Shown here: positions 6,468 to 15,585 of the stretch, piece after piece
How positions within the stretch are numbered: position 1 is the first letter of the stretch
Layout: every line of letters starts with the position of its first letter
Origin: Leptospira andrefontaineae
Lineage (GTDB): Bacteria; Spirochaetota; Leptospiria; Leptospirales; Leptospiraceae
Length of the DNA: 64,000 nucleotides
Direction: 5' to 3'
Assembly: GCF_004770105.1 (NCBI RefSeq)
Contig: NZ_RQEY01000015.1
Location: 124,001-188,000 of the forward strand
Program-made: the position numbers and the translations under genes
The notes under the pieces: model-generated
Told to the model about the DNA's origin: nothing
Seen by the model: only the letters and a program-made list of their open reading frames with translations
The model's database searches: none

Positions 6468-7979
6468 CTACAATTTGTCCGGAAAGACCAAGCGGAATTC
6501 AGTGCCTTTTTCCGGCTCGGAATCGATTTCTATTCGAATGCCAAATACGTCAGCTATCTCTTTTGCTACGAACATTCCGAGCCCTGTACCTTGGCCTGTC
6601 TTTTTAGTAGTAAAGTAGGGCTGGAAGATCTTATTCAAAATATCTTTGCTCATCCCGACCCCGTTATCCTTGATCTTAACCATAGGATGATGATTTTTAT
6701 CTCCAACAGAGATCTCTATTCTTCCTTTATTATCCGTAGCATCCGCAGAATTCAAAAAGATATTAGAGAATAAAAGACTCAGCTGGTCTGCGTTAGAATG
6801 TACTAATGTTTTATCAGGACTTCTCTCAAATACAATCTCACAATATTTTAAACGAGTGGTCTTTCTGAAAACCTCTATGACGGATTCTACTACTTCGTTT
6901 AGATCCAAGTCTTCTTTGTCTCTACCTGAATCTCCCGGTTTTCCAAGTTGTAATAAGTTGAAAGTTAGGTTCTTTAATTTTGTTATTTGGTTCCAGGTGA
7001 CTGAAATTGCCTTATCTTTGATAGGCTCATCTGCATCAGGAAGTCTTGCTACTTCTATAAAGCCCTGTATGGCTGTGAGTGCATTATTGATCTCATGACC
7101 GATACTGGAAGCGATCGTAGTTAAGAATGCTCTTCTTTCCGCATCGATCAGTTTTTCAGAAATGATATTTTTTTGAGTAATATCTCTTGCGATCCCAGTA
7201 TAATATGTTTTGCCGTTCAGTTCATATCTACATACGGAAATATCAAAATTGAATTTTTCTCCACTTCTGCTGACCAGTTCGGCGTTGTGTAATCTGGCGA
7301 TATTATGATCGGATTTTCGGCTCATCAAATGAGTAATCCTTTCCATATACGCACCAGTATTTTCATCAGAAATTAGAAGTGTGATCTTTTGCCCTACAAT
7401 TTCGTTTTCATCGTAACCGAAATTTCGGATAGTAGCTTCGTTTGCACCTCGGATAAGAAGATCCTCATCCAGTGTGATCACGCAGTCTCCCGTAGTTTCT
7501 AAAATTAAACTATTACGATAATTTAGGTCCTTGGATTGTTGCGCGAAGTGAGTCTTTTCACGGACTGCTTTTATAATCTTTTTGGATTTTCTATCTCTAT
7601 CTTCTTTTTCCTTGCGGGCGTTTTCCAACGCAGCTAAGATGTTTTGTCTGCTTACAGGTTTCGAAATATAATCGAATACTCTATTTCTAAGAGCTTCTTC
7701 CGCAGTGTGAAGTTGAGGATTTCCTGTGATGAGTATGACTGGAATATTAGAATTATATTTTTTAATTTCTTTAGCGACTTCGATACCGTCTTTGCCGCCC
7801 ATTAGAATATCGGAAATAACTATATCGACTGCATGATCTCTCACGATCGTCATTGCAGATTCAAAATCTTCTGCAAGAAAAACGTGATATCCTTCTCTAG
7901 AGATGACACGTTCTAAGGCGGTCCTGATTTCCGCTTCATCATCGATGATCAATACATTGGGATTTTTTTCCCTTATCAT
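6468..7979 (-). CDS. receiver-PAS-histidine kinase
   Basis: The 503-residue soluble protein begins with a receiver domain (about 8-122): acidic D13/D14, phospho-acceptor D57, T85 and K107. A short coiled segment leads to a PAS domain (about 155-272). Then come a kinase H-box with His295 in SSIGHEINNALTAIQGF and a HATPase domain with NIFLNSADAT, DNGVGM and GQGTGLGM. An N-terminal receiver in front of a kinase suggests it takes phosphate from another kinase and adjusts its own output. The adjoining upstream kinase (8002-10344, 22 nt away) is the obvious candidate. There are no membrane segments. Confidence 0.9.
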   Translation of the reverse strand: MIREKNPNVLIIDDEAEIRTALERVISREGYHVFLAEDFESAMTIVRDHAVDIVISDILMGGKDGIEVAKEIKKYNSNIPVILITGNPQLHTAEEALRNRVFDYISKPVSRQNILAALENARKEKEDRDRKSKKIIKAVREKTHFAQQSKDLNYRNSLILETTGDCVITLDEDLLIRGANEATIRNFGYDENEIVGQKITLLISDENTGAYMERITHLMSRKSDHNIARLHNAELVSRSGEKFNFDISVCRYELNGKTYYTGIARDITQKNIISEKLIDAERRAFLTTIASSIGHEINNALTAIQGFIEVARLPDADEPIKDKAISVTWNQITKLKNLTFNLLQLGKPGDSGRDKEDLDLNEVVESVIEVFRKTTRLKYCEIVFERSPDKTLVHSNADQLSLLFSNIFLNSADATDNKGRIEISVGDKNHHPMVKIKDNGVGMSKDILNKIFQPYFTTKKTGQGTGLGMFVAKEIADVFGIRIEIDSEPEKGTEFRLVFPDKL

Positions 7980-8001
7980 ATAGTTTTAAAGAATAAGTTC
8001 A

Positions 8002-10344
8002 TCATACCTTTCCTACAGGCACTCGGACGGTGACCTTTGTACCTTGTCCCGGATTGGATTCCAAATGAATAGTCCCGCCGTGATCAGTGATGATACGCTG
8101 AGAGATAGTCAATCCGAGTCCCGTTCCCTGTTTCGTTCTTCTGGTCGTATACAAAGGTAAAAATGCCTTTTCCGCGACTTCTGCGTTCATTCCGGGACCG
8201 TTATCTTGAATGGTAAAACTCACCATCTCTCCGTTCAAATATAATTCTTTTCGCGCAGAAACTTGTATCAATGGAATTGCCGGTTTATGTTCCATTTCGG
8301 AAATTGCGTTAACTGCATTTACTAGGCAGTTAATCAATACTTGTTCGATTTCTTGCCAAGCAACATGGATCTGAGGAAGTTCAGGATTAGTGACCCGCTT
8401 CAATTCGATTCCATTCTTTTTACAACTCACCTCGATAAGTTCACAGGCTCTTAAAAGAATAAAATATGGAGAAACCAATTCTTTCTTTCTCGGCGCTCTT
8501 CTTCCCAAATCTAAAAGACCTTTGATCAGATCTCTGATCCGCAAAGCGGCGCCTTCAATTCTCTTATATACCTTTTTTCTTTCAATCGGATCCGGATCTT
8601 CATGTTCTAAAAGATCTTCTAAGTATAATAAACTGGATTGAAGGGGATTGTTTACTTCGTGAGCGATACCCGCGGCGATCTCTCCGATAGATGCGAATTT
8701 TGCAGTCTCATACAATTGTCTGTCTAAGATCTTAGTTTGGGTCACATCGGAGAATATTAACATCGCGGCAACGGGAAAGTCTTGGTATTTTTTGAGCGGA
8801 AGGAACTTTATGGAAAAGTAATTTTCCTCTTCTCCCAATAATACCATGGAGAAATCTAAATAGGCCGCTCTTTGTGTGCGGATACATTCTTCTAATTTTA
8901 CTAAAATACCTTTTTGGGCTTCTTCCGGGAAAAGGGAAGGGAACTCATCATCCACATCCACATTTAAAAATTGGAATAGGTAAAATTTCAGAATAGGGGC
9001 TACTTCTAAAACTTTTCCCTGAGGATCCAATATTACGATCCCATTATTCATGGAAGCGAATAGGTTTCTAAGTTTCATCTCGGAGGCGCGGATCAACTCT
9101 TCATTCTTCTTTTGCTCCGAAATATCTAAAAGAAGTAAAATTGTCCCGATCCTATTCCCATAATCATCTTTTAGGGAAGAAGATGCTAATAAAAATGGCA
9201 CCTCATGTCTGCCTCGGATCGTGATCCTAGTCTCCGCTCTGGAGCCTAAAAGTATCATATCCATCGCTTCCGGTTCTAATTTTAGGAGTTCCCTTACTTG
9301 GACACCAATGATCTCTTCTTTAGAAATACCTAATAGAGCGCTGATATTATTATTCACATAAGTGATAAACCCTTCGTCATCTGTGGACAAAAGAGGAACT
9401 TCCAAAGAATTTAAGAGTGCTCCTTGGAATTGTAGAATTTTTGCGGTCTCTCTTCTTTGTTTTTCTATCCTTAAATATTGAAGCGAGGAAAGTAGATCTT
9501 CCACTATCTCGAAATATAGATAATTCTCCCCGGAATCGAATGCCATATTCTCTCTGGAAATGATCTGTATCCCACCGATAATTTTGCCTTCTTCCTTAAT
9601 GATAAGGCTTAAGGATCTTCTGAAATCTTTTGCAACTAATGCTTCTTCCCATTCCGGATACACATTGGAGCCGAATTCATAAATATGAAATTGTTCCTTT
9701 CCATCCAAAAGAGTTTCGAAAGGAGATTTTGATTTTTTTTCTTCCCAAGCCGATTCTAAATTTTTTCTCCATTTAGAATCCAGGTCCGATTGGATTAAGA
9801 TCTGATCGGTTCCATCTTCTCTTCTATAAAAACCCCAGACTAAACTATAATGAGGATTTTCTTTTAGAGTATCGCAGATCTTTTGGAAAAGTGTGCTCTC
9901 TGAACTTAAGCGAAGAGATCTTAAATTCAATTTTAGAAGGCGGAGAGTTCTTAAGATACTTTGCAAATAATATAATCTGAGTTCTATCTCTCTGATCTCT
10001 GATCTTTGGTAGATATGAAAAATTAAAGGTGAGTTTGGAGTTTCCGAGAAAGCGTTGATCGTGAAGTCGGCGAGTAGAAGTGACCCATTGCTCTTTCTTA
10101 AATTCCAAAGGAGAGAGATGCCTAATTCTTCTGCCCCATTTCCGTAATTTCCGATGCTGTCCGGGCGAGCTAGTAGATTGCTGAGGCTAAGGTTCTTTAG
10201 TTCTTCCGAATTGTAACCTAAGATCGAACATGCTTTAGGATTTGAGCCGAGTATATTATAACTTCCTGGCTCTAAGATTAGAATTCCTTCCTGGGCGGGA
10301 AAGAAGGCCTTTTCTAAGAGTAGAACTAATTCCCCGTTCTTCAT
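8002..10344 (-). CDS. PAS/GAF sensor histidine kinase, soluble
   Basis: The 780-residue protein has no membrane helix. It reads as PAS (about 10-115), a GAF-like region (about 145-300), PAS (about 310-420), PAS (about 430-545), a DHp domain with His562 in AAGIAHEVNNPLQ, and a HATPase with NCLVNAVNAIS, QDNGPGM and QGTGLGL. All kinase signatures are intact. It probably senses a cytoplasmic ligand or redox state and passes phosphate to a receiver, perhaps the one in the next gene. The start codon ATG at 10344 has no Shine-Dalgarno, but an AT-rich TATTATAT lies just upstream. The 78-nt gap to the divergent hydrolase holds both promoters. Confidence 0.9.
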   Translation of the reverse strand: MKNGELVLLLEKAFFPAQEGILILEPGSYNILGSNPKACSILGYNSEELKNLSLSNLLARPDSIGNYGNGAEELGISLLWNLRKSNGSLLLADFTINAFSETPNSPLIFHIYQRSEIREIELRLYYLQSILRTLRLLKLNLRSLRLSSESTLFQKICDTLKENPHYSLVWGFYRREDGTDQILIQSDLDSKWRKNLESAWEEKKSKSPFETLLDGKEQFHIYEFGSNVYPEWEEALVAKDFRRSLSLIIKEEGKIIGGIQIISRENMAFDSGENYLYFEIVEDLLSSLQYLRIEKQRRETAKILQFQGALLNSLEVPLLSTDDEGFITYVNNNISALLGISKEEIIGVQVRELLKLEPEAMDMILLGSRAETRITIRGRHEVPFLLASSSLKDDYGNRIGTILLLLDISEQKKNEELIRASEMKLRNLFASMNNGIVILDPQGKVLEVAPILKFYLFQFLNVDVDDEFPSLFPEEAQKGILVKLEECIRTQRAAYLDFSMVLLGEEENYFSIKFLPLKKYQDFPVAAMLIFSDVTQTKILDRQLYETAKFASIGEIAAGIAHEVNNPLQSSLLYLEDLLEHEDPDPIERKKVYKRIEGAALRIRDLIKGLLDLGRRAPRKKELVSPYFILLRACELIEVSCKKNGIELKRVTNPELPQIHVAWQEIEQVLINCLVNAVNAISEMEHKPAIPLIQVSARKELYLNGEMVSFTIQDNGPGMNAEVAEKAFLPLYTTRRTKQGTGLGLTISQRIITDHGGTIHLESNPGQGTKVTVRVPVGKV

Positions 10345-10422
10345 GAATTGTATATAATATCGGAATTCCGTATCGTAAAATTGATTTGGATTCCTTGCTA
10401 GATTAGACTAGAGAGGGAATCA

Positions 10423-11307
10423 TTGACCCAATCTATGGATTTTGTATACGAACTTTTTCTTCGAAATTATACCAGACAAAAAATTCGATTTATGGAGAAG
10501 GAGCTGGGATTTCAGCGCCTGCAACTTGACCTCGGTGGGCACAAAATTTTTTTCTTAAAGAGACCTTCTGCCCAAAGATCCGACAAAACTTTCTTTTTCA
10601 TCCACGGACTTCTGGATTCTGCCACAGGTTTCAGAAGGTTGGCTCCTTTTTTACGAAATGACTTCAATCTTTTAGTTCCGGATATTCCTGGTTTCGGGTT
10701 AAGTCCTCTTCCTAAAGTGAAATATTTGTACCAAGTCGACGTATTTGCAGACCTTCTTTACAATTCGATCCGCAAACTCGCGTTAAACGATGTGGTTTTG
10801 GCCGGACACTCCATGGGGTCTTTGATCGCAATGATGATAGCAATTCGTGATTCTGAAAAAGAAAAAAGGATCCGGAGACTTGTGTTACTTGCGCCGGGTG
10901 GAATTCCTCATCCACAAAGAGACGAAATGAGAAAGTTACTTTTTCCCTCTAAAACGGAAGAGATAGAAAGGCTTCTCACAGCATTATATCAGGAGAATGT
11001 TCCGGAATTGGGCGGTATCGCAAAAAAAGCCCTGCTCAGTCAGTGGAATAATTTAGCACACCAATTCTTAACAGAGAATACCCTGGACAGAGAGAAGGAA
11101 ATTTTCTTGGGCAAAAAACTTTCTGCAGTTTCGCAGAAGTCCTTGATCATCTCCGGAACAGAAGATCCGATCACAGATCCTCCAATGGTGAAAAAATTAC
11201 ATTCTTATTTAAAGAAAAGTAAATTGGTATGGATCCCGAACGCGAAACACGCTCTTCACATGGAAAGACCAAGAGAAGTAGCAGAAAGGATCAATTCTTG
11301 GCTTTGA
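10423..11307 (+). CDS. alpha/beta hydrolase
   Basis: The 294-residue protein has the full alpha/beta-hydrolase layout. The oxyanion region is FFIHGLLDSATGFRRL, followed by VPDIPGFGLS. The nucleophile is in G-H-S-M-G-S, the acid is in SGTEDPITD, and the His is in NAKHALHMERP near the C-terminus. It is probably a cytoplasmic esterase or lipase-like enzyme; the substrate is not evident. I chose the TTG at 10423 because GAGAGGG lies five bases upstream. The ATG at 10435 is too far from it. It is divergent from the sensor kinase at 8002-10344. Confidence 0.88.
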   Translation: MTQSMDFVYELFLRNYTRQKIRFMEKELGFQRLQLDLGGHKIFFLKRPSAQRSDKTFFFIHGLLDSATGFRRLAPFLRNDFNLLVPDIPGFGLSPLPKVKYLYQVDVFADLLYNSIRKLALNDVVLAGHSMGSLIAMMIAIRDSEKEKRIRRLVLLAPGGIPHPQRDEMRKLLFPSKTEEIERLLTALYQENVPELGGIAKKALLSQWNNLAHQFLTENTLDREKEIFLGKKLSAVSQKSLIISGTEDPITDPPMVKKLHSYLKKSKLVWIPNAKHALHMERPREVAERINSWL

Positions 11308-11665
11308 AGATCGATATTGGTTAAGTTCCGCTCCTCGAATAGGGGAGAGGGATTGTGGCTAACCTAATGGAATAAATACTTTATTTGGAAATAAATTATT
11401 TATTATTAAAACATAATACACCTAATATTTATTCTTCTCTTCTGAAATTCTATCTATTAAATAAAAAAGACAGACATCTAAATTTAAAAAATGTGAAAAA
11501 ATTTCGCATAATATTGTTACGGAAAATTCGTATCTGTCCTTGATCCGTACCTGATTTTATAAAATTTAAAAAAATCTTCCTCCCATCGTCTGAGTTTTTT
11601 GAAAAACGAATATAGAAATTAGAATCAAAAAACCGTAATACAAGGGGCCGGTTGGCGGATAGAAA
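11308..11665. other. AT-rich spacer without a recognisable gene
   Basis: 358 nt, very AT-rich from about 11370 to 11650. A minus-strand open frame spans it and runs into the next gene, but its translation is low-complexity Phe/Asn/Ser and it has no ribosome-binding site. I take the stretch as the promoter and leader region of the regulator that follows. The last bases before that gene are GC-rich (GGGGCCGGTTGGCGG, 11644-11658). Confidence 0.5.
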
Positions 11666-12283
11666 ATGGAAAAAGTTAAAATCGCTATAGTTGAAGACAA
11701 TTTCGAGTTTGCTCATAACTGTGCAAACACTCTCTCTGTAATGGAAGAAGTGGATCAGGTTGAAGTATTTTCTTCCACCGAAGATCTATCACAAAATCAC
11801 CGGGATAAATTTGATCTTGTATTTATGGACATTGTTCTTCCTGGAAAATCTGGGATTGATTATATAAAAGAAAGATCAGAGTTTGATAATGATCCAAAAT
11901 ACATTATGCTTTCCACGTTAGACACGGACGATGCTTTGTTACAGGCTATGAAGGCGGGTGCGGTTGGATTCGTTCTCAAAAAAGATCTGAAAGATATAAA
12001 AGAAGTAGCGAGGATGGTGATGAAAGAAGGAGGAATACTTTCTCCAGGCGCGGCAGCGAAAGTAATTTCTTTTTTCAGAAAACCTTTGATCAAAGAAACA
12101 CATTCTTTAACTCCAAGAGAAAAAGAAATTTTGAATCATATCATCAACGGTTATAGAACTAAGGAGATAGCGCGTAACTTTGGAACGAAAGAAGGTACTG
12201 TCCGGATCCAGATCAAAAGTATTTTCAAAAAATTACAAGTGAACTCAAGGGTGGATCTGGTTCGCAAGTATTCTCGTTTCTAA
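11666..12283 (+). CDS. NarL/LuxR-family response regulator
   Basis: A 205-residue two-domain regulator. The receiver (about 4-120) has the acidic pair E10/D11, phospho-acceptor D55 in DLVFMDIVLPG, and a Lys in FVLKKD. The LuxR-type helix-turn-helix (about 138-200) shows the typical LTPREKEILNHIINGYRTKEIA and ends with LQVNSRVDLVRKY. It should bind DNA when phosphorylated. No kinase gene is adjacent, so it is an orphan; any of the kinases in this window could serve it. A long AT-rich region upstream suggests elaborate control of its own transcription. Confidence 0.9.
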   Translation: MEKVKIAIVEDNFEFAHNCANTLSVMEEVDQVEVFSSTEDLSQNHRDKFDLVFMDIVLPGKSGIDYIKERSEFDNDPKYIMLSTLDTDDALLQAMKAGAVGFVLKKDLKDIKEVARMVMKEGGILSPGAAAKVISFFRKPLIKETHSLTPREKEILNHIINGYRTKEIARNFGTKEGTVRIQIKSIFKKLQVNSRVDLVRKYSRF

Positions 12284-12435
12284 AAATTTCACTAATCCAA
12301 AGTATCTAATTTTACTGTGACAGTTAGCATTAGTTTTTGCGACATGGAAAGATTAGTTTTATAGGAGTTCGTAATAAAAACTTAGCTAATTTAAAATAAT
12401 AAGGAAACTTGCTTTCATCGGATTGTTACTAGTGT

Positions 12436-13080
12436 ATGGTATACGACATGATGGAGATCCGAGAAACGGAATGGTCCGAAGCTCTGGCTCGTCTCGCTGT
12501 GGTAGTATCGACTTACAAACATGTTGGAAGTACTACAGACCAAGTCTTTCTGGCTTGCGAGTCATTATGGGCGGATTGGGACGACTTCGAGCCTACTGGG
12601 CCTGATTGGCTGCAAGGTTTCGAGGAATCCATGGATGAGGGAGAAATGCAATATGCTGCAACCTCCTTTTCACAAGTAAGATCCTTGTTGAGAGAAAAAT
12701 TAGACGAAGTTAATCATACATTCGAGAACGGAGATGATTCTGCGATAGGTGGTTTGATCTTAGAATTGTCTGACGGAATATATTCTTTATTAAACGGACC
12801 GGAAGAACCGGATAAAACTGTAGAATCTATACTCATAGAAGCAGAAAAACTTTTAGAAATACTTTTAGAGTCCAATGATCTCAAATTCCCTGAAGATGAA
12901 AATTTATCTTCTATCGATTTGGAACTGATTTCTGATCTAGGAGAAAGGGAAATTTTAAGAGAATTGATCTCTGCATTTGAATCAGCAGTAGAATCCAAAC
13001 AAAACGGAAAAGCGTTATATCTATTGATGTCCAGGATCTTTATAGTTCACTGGAGTTTTTATAGATTGAGAGTGGCTTAA
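12436..13080 (+). CDS. hypothetical acidic, mostly helical protein
   Basis: I recognise no family. The 214-residue product is strongly acidic, with repeated heptad-like Leu/Ile spacing (about 75-200), which suggests a helical bundle or coiled coil. There is no signal peptide, transmembrane helix or Cys/His cluster. ATGs at 12436, 12448 and 12451 are all possible starts; none has a clear ribosome-binding site. The segment at about 78-115 slightly resembles the C-terminal helices of the acidic helical protein next to fliD (28471-29439), too weakly to claim kinship. It ends 16 nt before the convergent acyltransferase gene. Confidence 0.65.
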   Translation: MVYDMMEIRETEWSEALARLAVVVSTYKHVGSTTDQVFLACESLWADWDDFEPTGPDWLQGFEESMDEGEMQYAATSFSQVRSLLREKLDEVNHTFENGDDSAIGGLILELSDGIYSLLNGPEEPDKTVESILIEAEKLLEILLESNDLKFPEDENLSSIDLELISDLGEREILRELISAFESAVESKQNGKALYLLMSRIFIVHWSFYRLRVA

Positions 13081-13096
13081 TTATAAATTTCTAATT

Positions 13097-13807
13097 TTAT
13101 CCGCGCTTTCTTTTTACATCCGCCGATAATCTAATATCTTCTCTTAAATTTTCTGCCTCTTGTTGGGAGATCCCCACTTGATCTAACATGAATGTTTCGA
13201 ATTTTTTTCTCCAAATTTCCAGATCTTCTTCTCCATTTAGTTTTGGAACGTAAAATGGTTCCGAAATAAAGAACTCTGCTTTTGAGAATAATTTTGGGAC
13301 TGGTGTCCTATCCCAACTTTGTACAATCCTATAATGATCATATTTAGCATAATAAGATAAGATCGGAAATCCGGTCATGGAAGCTAATTGTATGATCCCT
13401 GGTTTGAGGGTGTAAACTGGGCCAGTGGGGCCATCAGGAGTGATCAGGCTGATACTTCCTTTTTTGGCATCTTGGACCAAAGCCTTTAATGCAGCAGCTC
13501 CTCCTCTTTTGCTAGAACCTCTTTTGGGTTTCATGCCAAAATGTGAGATTACTCTAGTGGCTAATTCTCCGTCCTTGGATTGAGAAGCCATGGGGACCAC
13601 TTCTAAACCGTAACGTTTTACATAAAATTTATATGTGAAATCAATGACGAATGGGATTTGATTATGCCAAAGTGCTAAGAGGAATCCATGTCTTTGGAGA
13701 AGTAACTCTTCCGCTTTTTTCGGGACATGTATTTCAGTCCAACGAACAGTCATATAAATAATTTTTAATATTGTAGTGGCGATGAAGGAAGAAACCGCGA
13801 TCTTCAT
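13097..13807 (-). CDS. DUF374 lysophospholipid acyltransferase-family protein
   Basis: The 236-residue protein matches the DUF374 branch of the LPLAT superfamily. An N-terminal hydrophobic segment (about 5-20) anchors it. The acyltransferase motif is reduced to LALWHNQIPFVID (about 43-55), and the conserved ITPDGPTGP block lies near residue 124. It probably transfers an acyl chain to a lipid or lipid A-type acceptor at the inner membrane; the acceptor is unknown. Its ATG overlaps the stop of the preceding small membrane protein (ATGA), so translation is coupled. It is the last gene of the ppk1-glcD-like run. Confidence 0.8.
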   Translation of the reverse strand: MKIAVSSFIATTILKIIYMTVRWTEIHVPKKAEELLLQRHGFLLALWHNQIPFVIDFTYKFYVKRYGLEVVPMASQSKDGELATRVISHFGMKPKRGSSKRGGAAALKALVQDAKKGSISLITPDGPTGPVYTLKPGIIQLASMTGFPILSYYAKYDHYRIVQSWDRTPVPKLFSKAEFFISEPFYVPKLNGEEDLEIWRKKFETFMLDQVGISQQEAENLREDIRLSADVKRKRG

Positions 13808-14160
13808 GATCGATTTCTTCCTTGGAAAAAAGGTAATAAAAAGAGCCAGATAGAGGATAGTGCAAGCCCCACACTTTCTTTAAACCCTTCGGAATCAAGA
13901 TCCGGCTTAGGATTGTCTAGGAAATTATAGAATCCCCAAACAAAATACCCTATACCGATCGATTTCCCGATACCTGCGATTAAGATCCTTCTGCCCGGAT
14001 CATGAAAGAAAGAAGACCATTCCGTCGAATACAAGAGACTTACCGTTAAATAAGTCGGGATCCAAACTTGTGGTTCCGACTTAATATAACTTAGACCTGC
14101 AAATACGATCCAGGTAATTACGGTTAGAAACCTAAAAAAACCGGATAGTTTCTTTTTCAT
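13804..14160 (-). CDS. small integral membrane protein
   Basis: A 118-residue protein with about four hydrophobic segments (near 8-25, 35-45, 60-82 and 97-112) and a basic N-terminus. No family is recognised. It lies 4 nt behind the FAD-dependent oxidase gene and overlaps the acyltransferase start by four bases, so all three are made from one mRNA. That tight coupling hints at a role with the membrane-bound acyltransferase rather than with the oxidase; this is inference. Confidence 0.7.
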   Translation of the reverse strand: MKKKLSGFFRFLTVITWIVFAGLSYIKSEPQVWIPTYLTVSLLYSTEWSSFFHDPGRRILIAGIGKSIGIGYFVWGFYNFLDNPKPDLDSEGFKESVGLALSSIWLFLLPFFQGRNRS

Positions 14161-14164
14161 GGCT

Positions 14165-15583
14165 TTAAGGTAGAATTTTCCCCGGATTCAAAAGATTTTT
14201 AGGATCTAAAGCCTTCTTGATCATTCTCATTACTTCTATCTCCGCAGTAGAGCGAGAAAAATGTAAAAAGTCCTTTTTCAAAAGGCCAATCCCATGTTCC
14301 GCACTAATTGATCCATGATGTTTTTGTAATAGTTCAAACATGGAAGGATCTACTTTTTTACACTGAGAGAAAAACTCCGCATCGGAAAGATCCTTAGGTT
14401 TTACTATATTTAAGTGAAGATTTCCATCACCAATATGGCCGAAAAGTGCGATCTCAAAACCAGGATATTTAGAGGAAAGTAAAGACTGCATATCATCCAA
14501 GAAAGGATTCATATTTCGAAGAGGGAGGGATATATCGTTTTTATGAACTGTGTAATCTATAGAAATAGATTCGCTGATACCTTCTCTATACTTCCAAAAG
14601 GTTTCCGCTTGTCTGGAGTTTTGAGCTAAACTTCCATCTGTAACATAACCTTTTTCCATAATGGTTTCTAAAAAGGAGAATAGTTTTTCATCGTCGGATT
14701 CTTCAGTGATCTCGAATTCCATTAAAACATAGTACGGACTCACTTCCGAAAATGGATCAGGAACATGTAAGTGATCCATCACCTTGTCCAAACAATATTT
14801 GGTCAGAAACTCGAATGCCAGAATAGGTAAGGACATATTGTGAGTTTCTTTAAATAATTCTAATATAGAAGGGAAATCAGGAACCGCTGTGAAAAGTATA
14901 CGATTGTCTGCAGGCTTTTTGGTTAGTTTTAAAGTACATTCGGTGATAATCCCCAATGTCCCTTCGGAACCTATGAATAGATGTTTAAGATCATAACCTG
15001 TATTGTTTTTCAGGATCTCACCGTTAAATTCCAGGATCTCTCCTGTTCCTGTAACTACTTTCAGACCCAAAACCCATTGGCGGATCAATCCATAGTGAAC
15101 TACTCTGACCCCACCTGCGTTAGTCGCTATGTTCCCGCCTATATGAGAGGAACCTGTGGCTGCAAAATCTACAGGGAAATAAAAACCTCGTTCTTCCGCT
15201 TCTTTGTGCAGATTTTTAGTGATCATTCCTGCTTGTACGGTTAAGGATCCGAAAAATGGGTCAAAATCCAAAACCTGATCCATCTTTGTGAGAGAGATCA
15301 CTATTTCCCCTGATTTAGCTACTGCTCCACCTGCGTAACCGGTTCTTCCTCCGGACGGAACGATCTTTATATCGTTCTCGAACGCGAATTTTACAATTTC
15401 TGAAACTTCTTGGGTATTTTTAGGGAATGTTAGAATTTCGTAATCCGGAACATATACTTTTGTTCTGTCTGTTCCGAAAGAAAGGAATGTCGCCTGATCC
15501 ATTTGGGTTTCATCTTTGAAAAAAACCCTTTCTTCTCCCAACAGGGATTTGAGTTTGTTTTTATTATCTTGGCTAATACTCAT
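14165..15583 (-). CDS. FAD-binding oxidoreductase, GlcD / D-lactate dehydrogenase type
   Basis: A 472-residue flavoenzyme. The PCMH FAD-binding domain has the signature PSGGRTGYAGGAV (about 76-88), then ATGSSHIGGNIATNAGG and a TGxG loop. The C-terminal FAD-oxidase domain has GHIGDGNLHLN and SAEHGIGLLKKDF, and it ends with DPKNLLNPGKILP. These are features of the GlcD, D-2-hydroxyglutarate and D-lactate dehydrogenase group, which oxidises 2-hydroxy acids and passes electrons onward. The exact acid cannot be read from the sequence. It starts 2 nt after the ppk1 stop codon. Confidence 0.9.
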   Translation of the reverse strand: MSISQDNKNKLKSLLGEERVFFKDETQMDQATFLSFGTDRTKVYVPDYEILTFPKNTQEVSEIVKFAFENDIKIVPSGGRTGYAGGAVAKSGEIVISLTKMDQVLDFDPFFGSLTVQAGMITKNLHKEAEERGFYFPVDFAATGSSHIGGNIATNAGGVRVVHYGLIRQWVLGLKVVTGTGEILEFNGEILKNNTGYDLKHLFIGSEGTLGIITECTLKLTKKPADNRILFTAVPDFPSILELFKETHNMSLPILAFEFLTKYCLDKVMDHLHVPDPFSEVSPYYVLMEFEITEESDDEKLFSFLETIMEKGYVTDGSLAQNSRQAETFWKYREGISESISIDYTVHKNDISLPLRNMNPFLDDMQSLLSSKYPGFEIALFGHIGDGNLHLNIVKPKDLSDAEFFSQCKKVDPSMFELLQKHHGSISAEHGIGLLKKDFLHFSRSTAEIEVMRMIKKALDPKNLLNPGKILP

Positions 15584-15585
15584 AT

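Noticed and set aside
11450..11716. 88-codon minus-strand open frame ahead of the LuxR-type regulator
   Set aside because: AT-driven Phe/Asn/Ser translation, overlaps the start of a certain gene, no ribosome-binding site.
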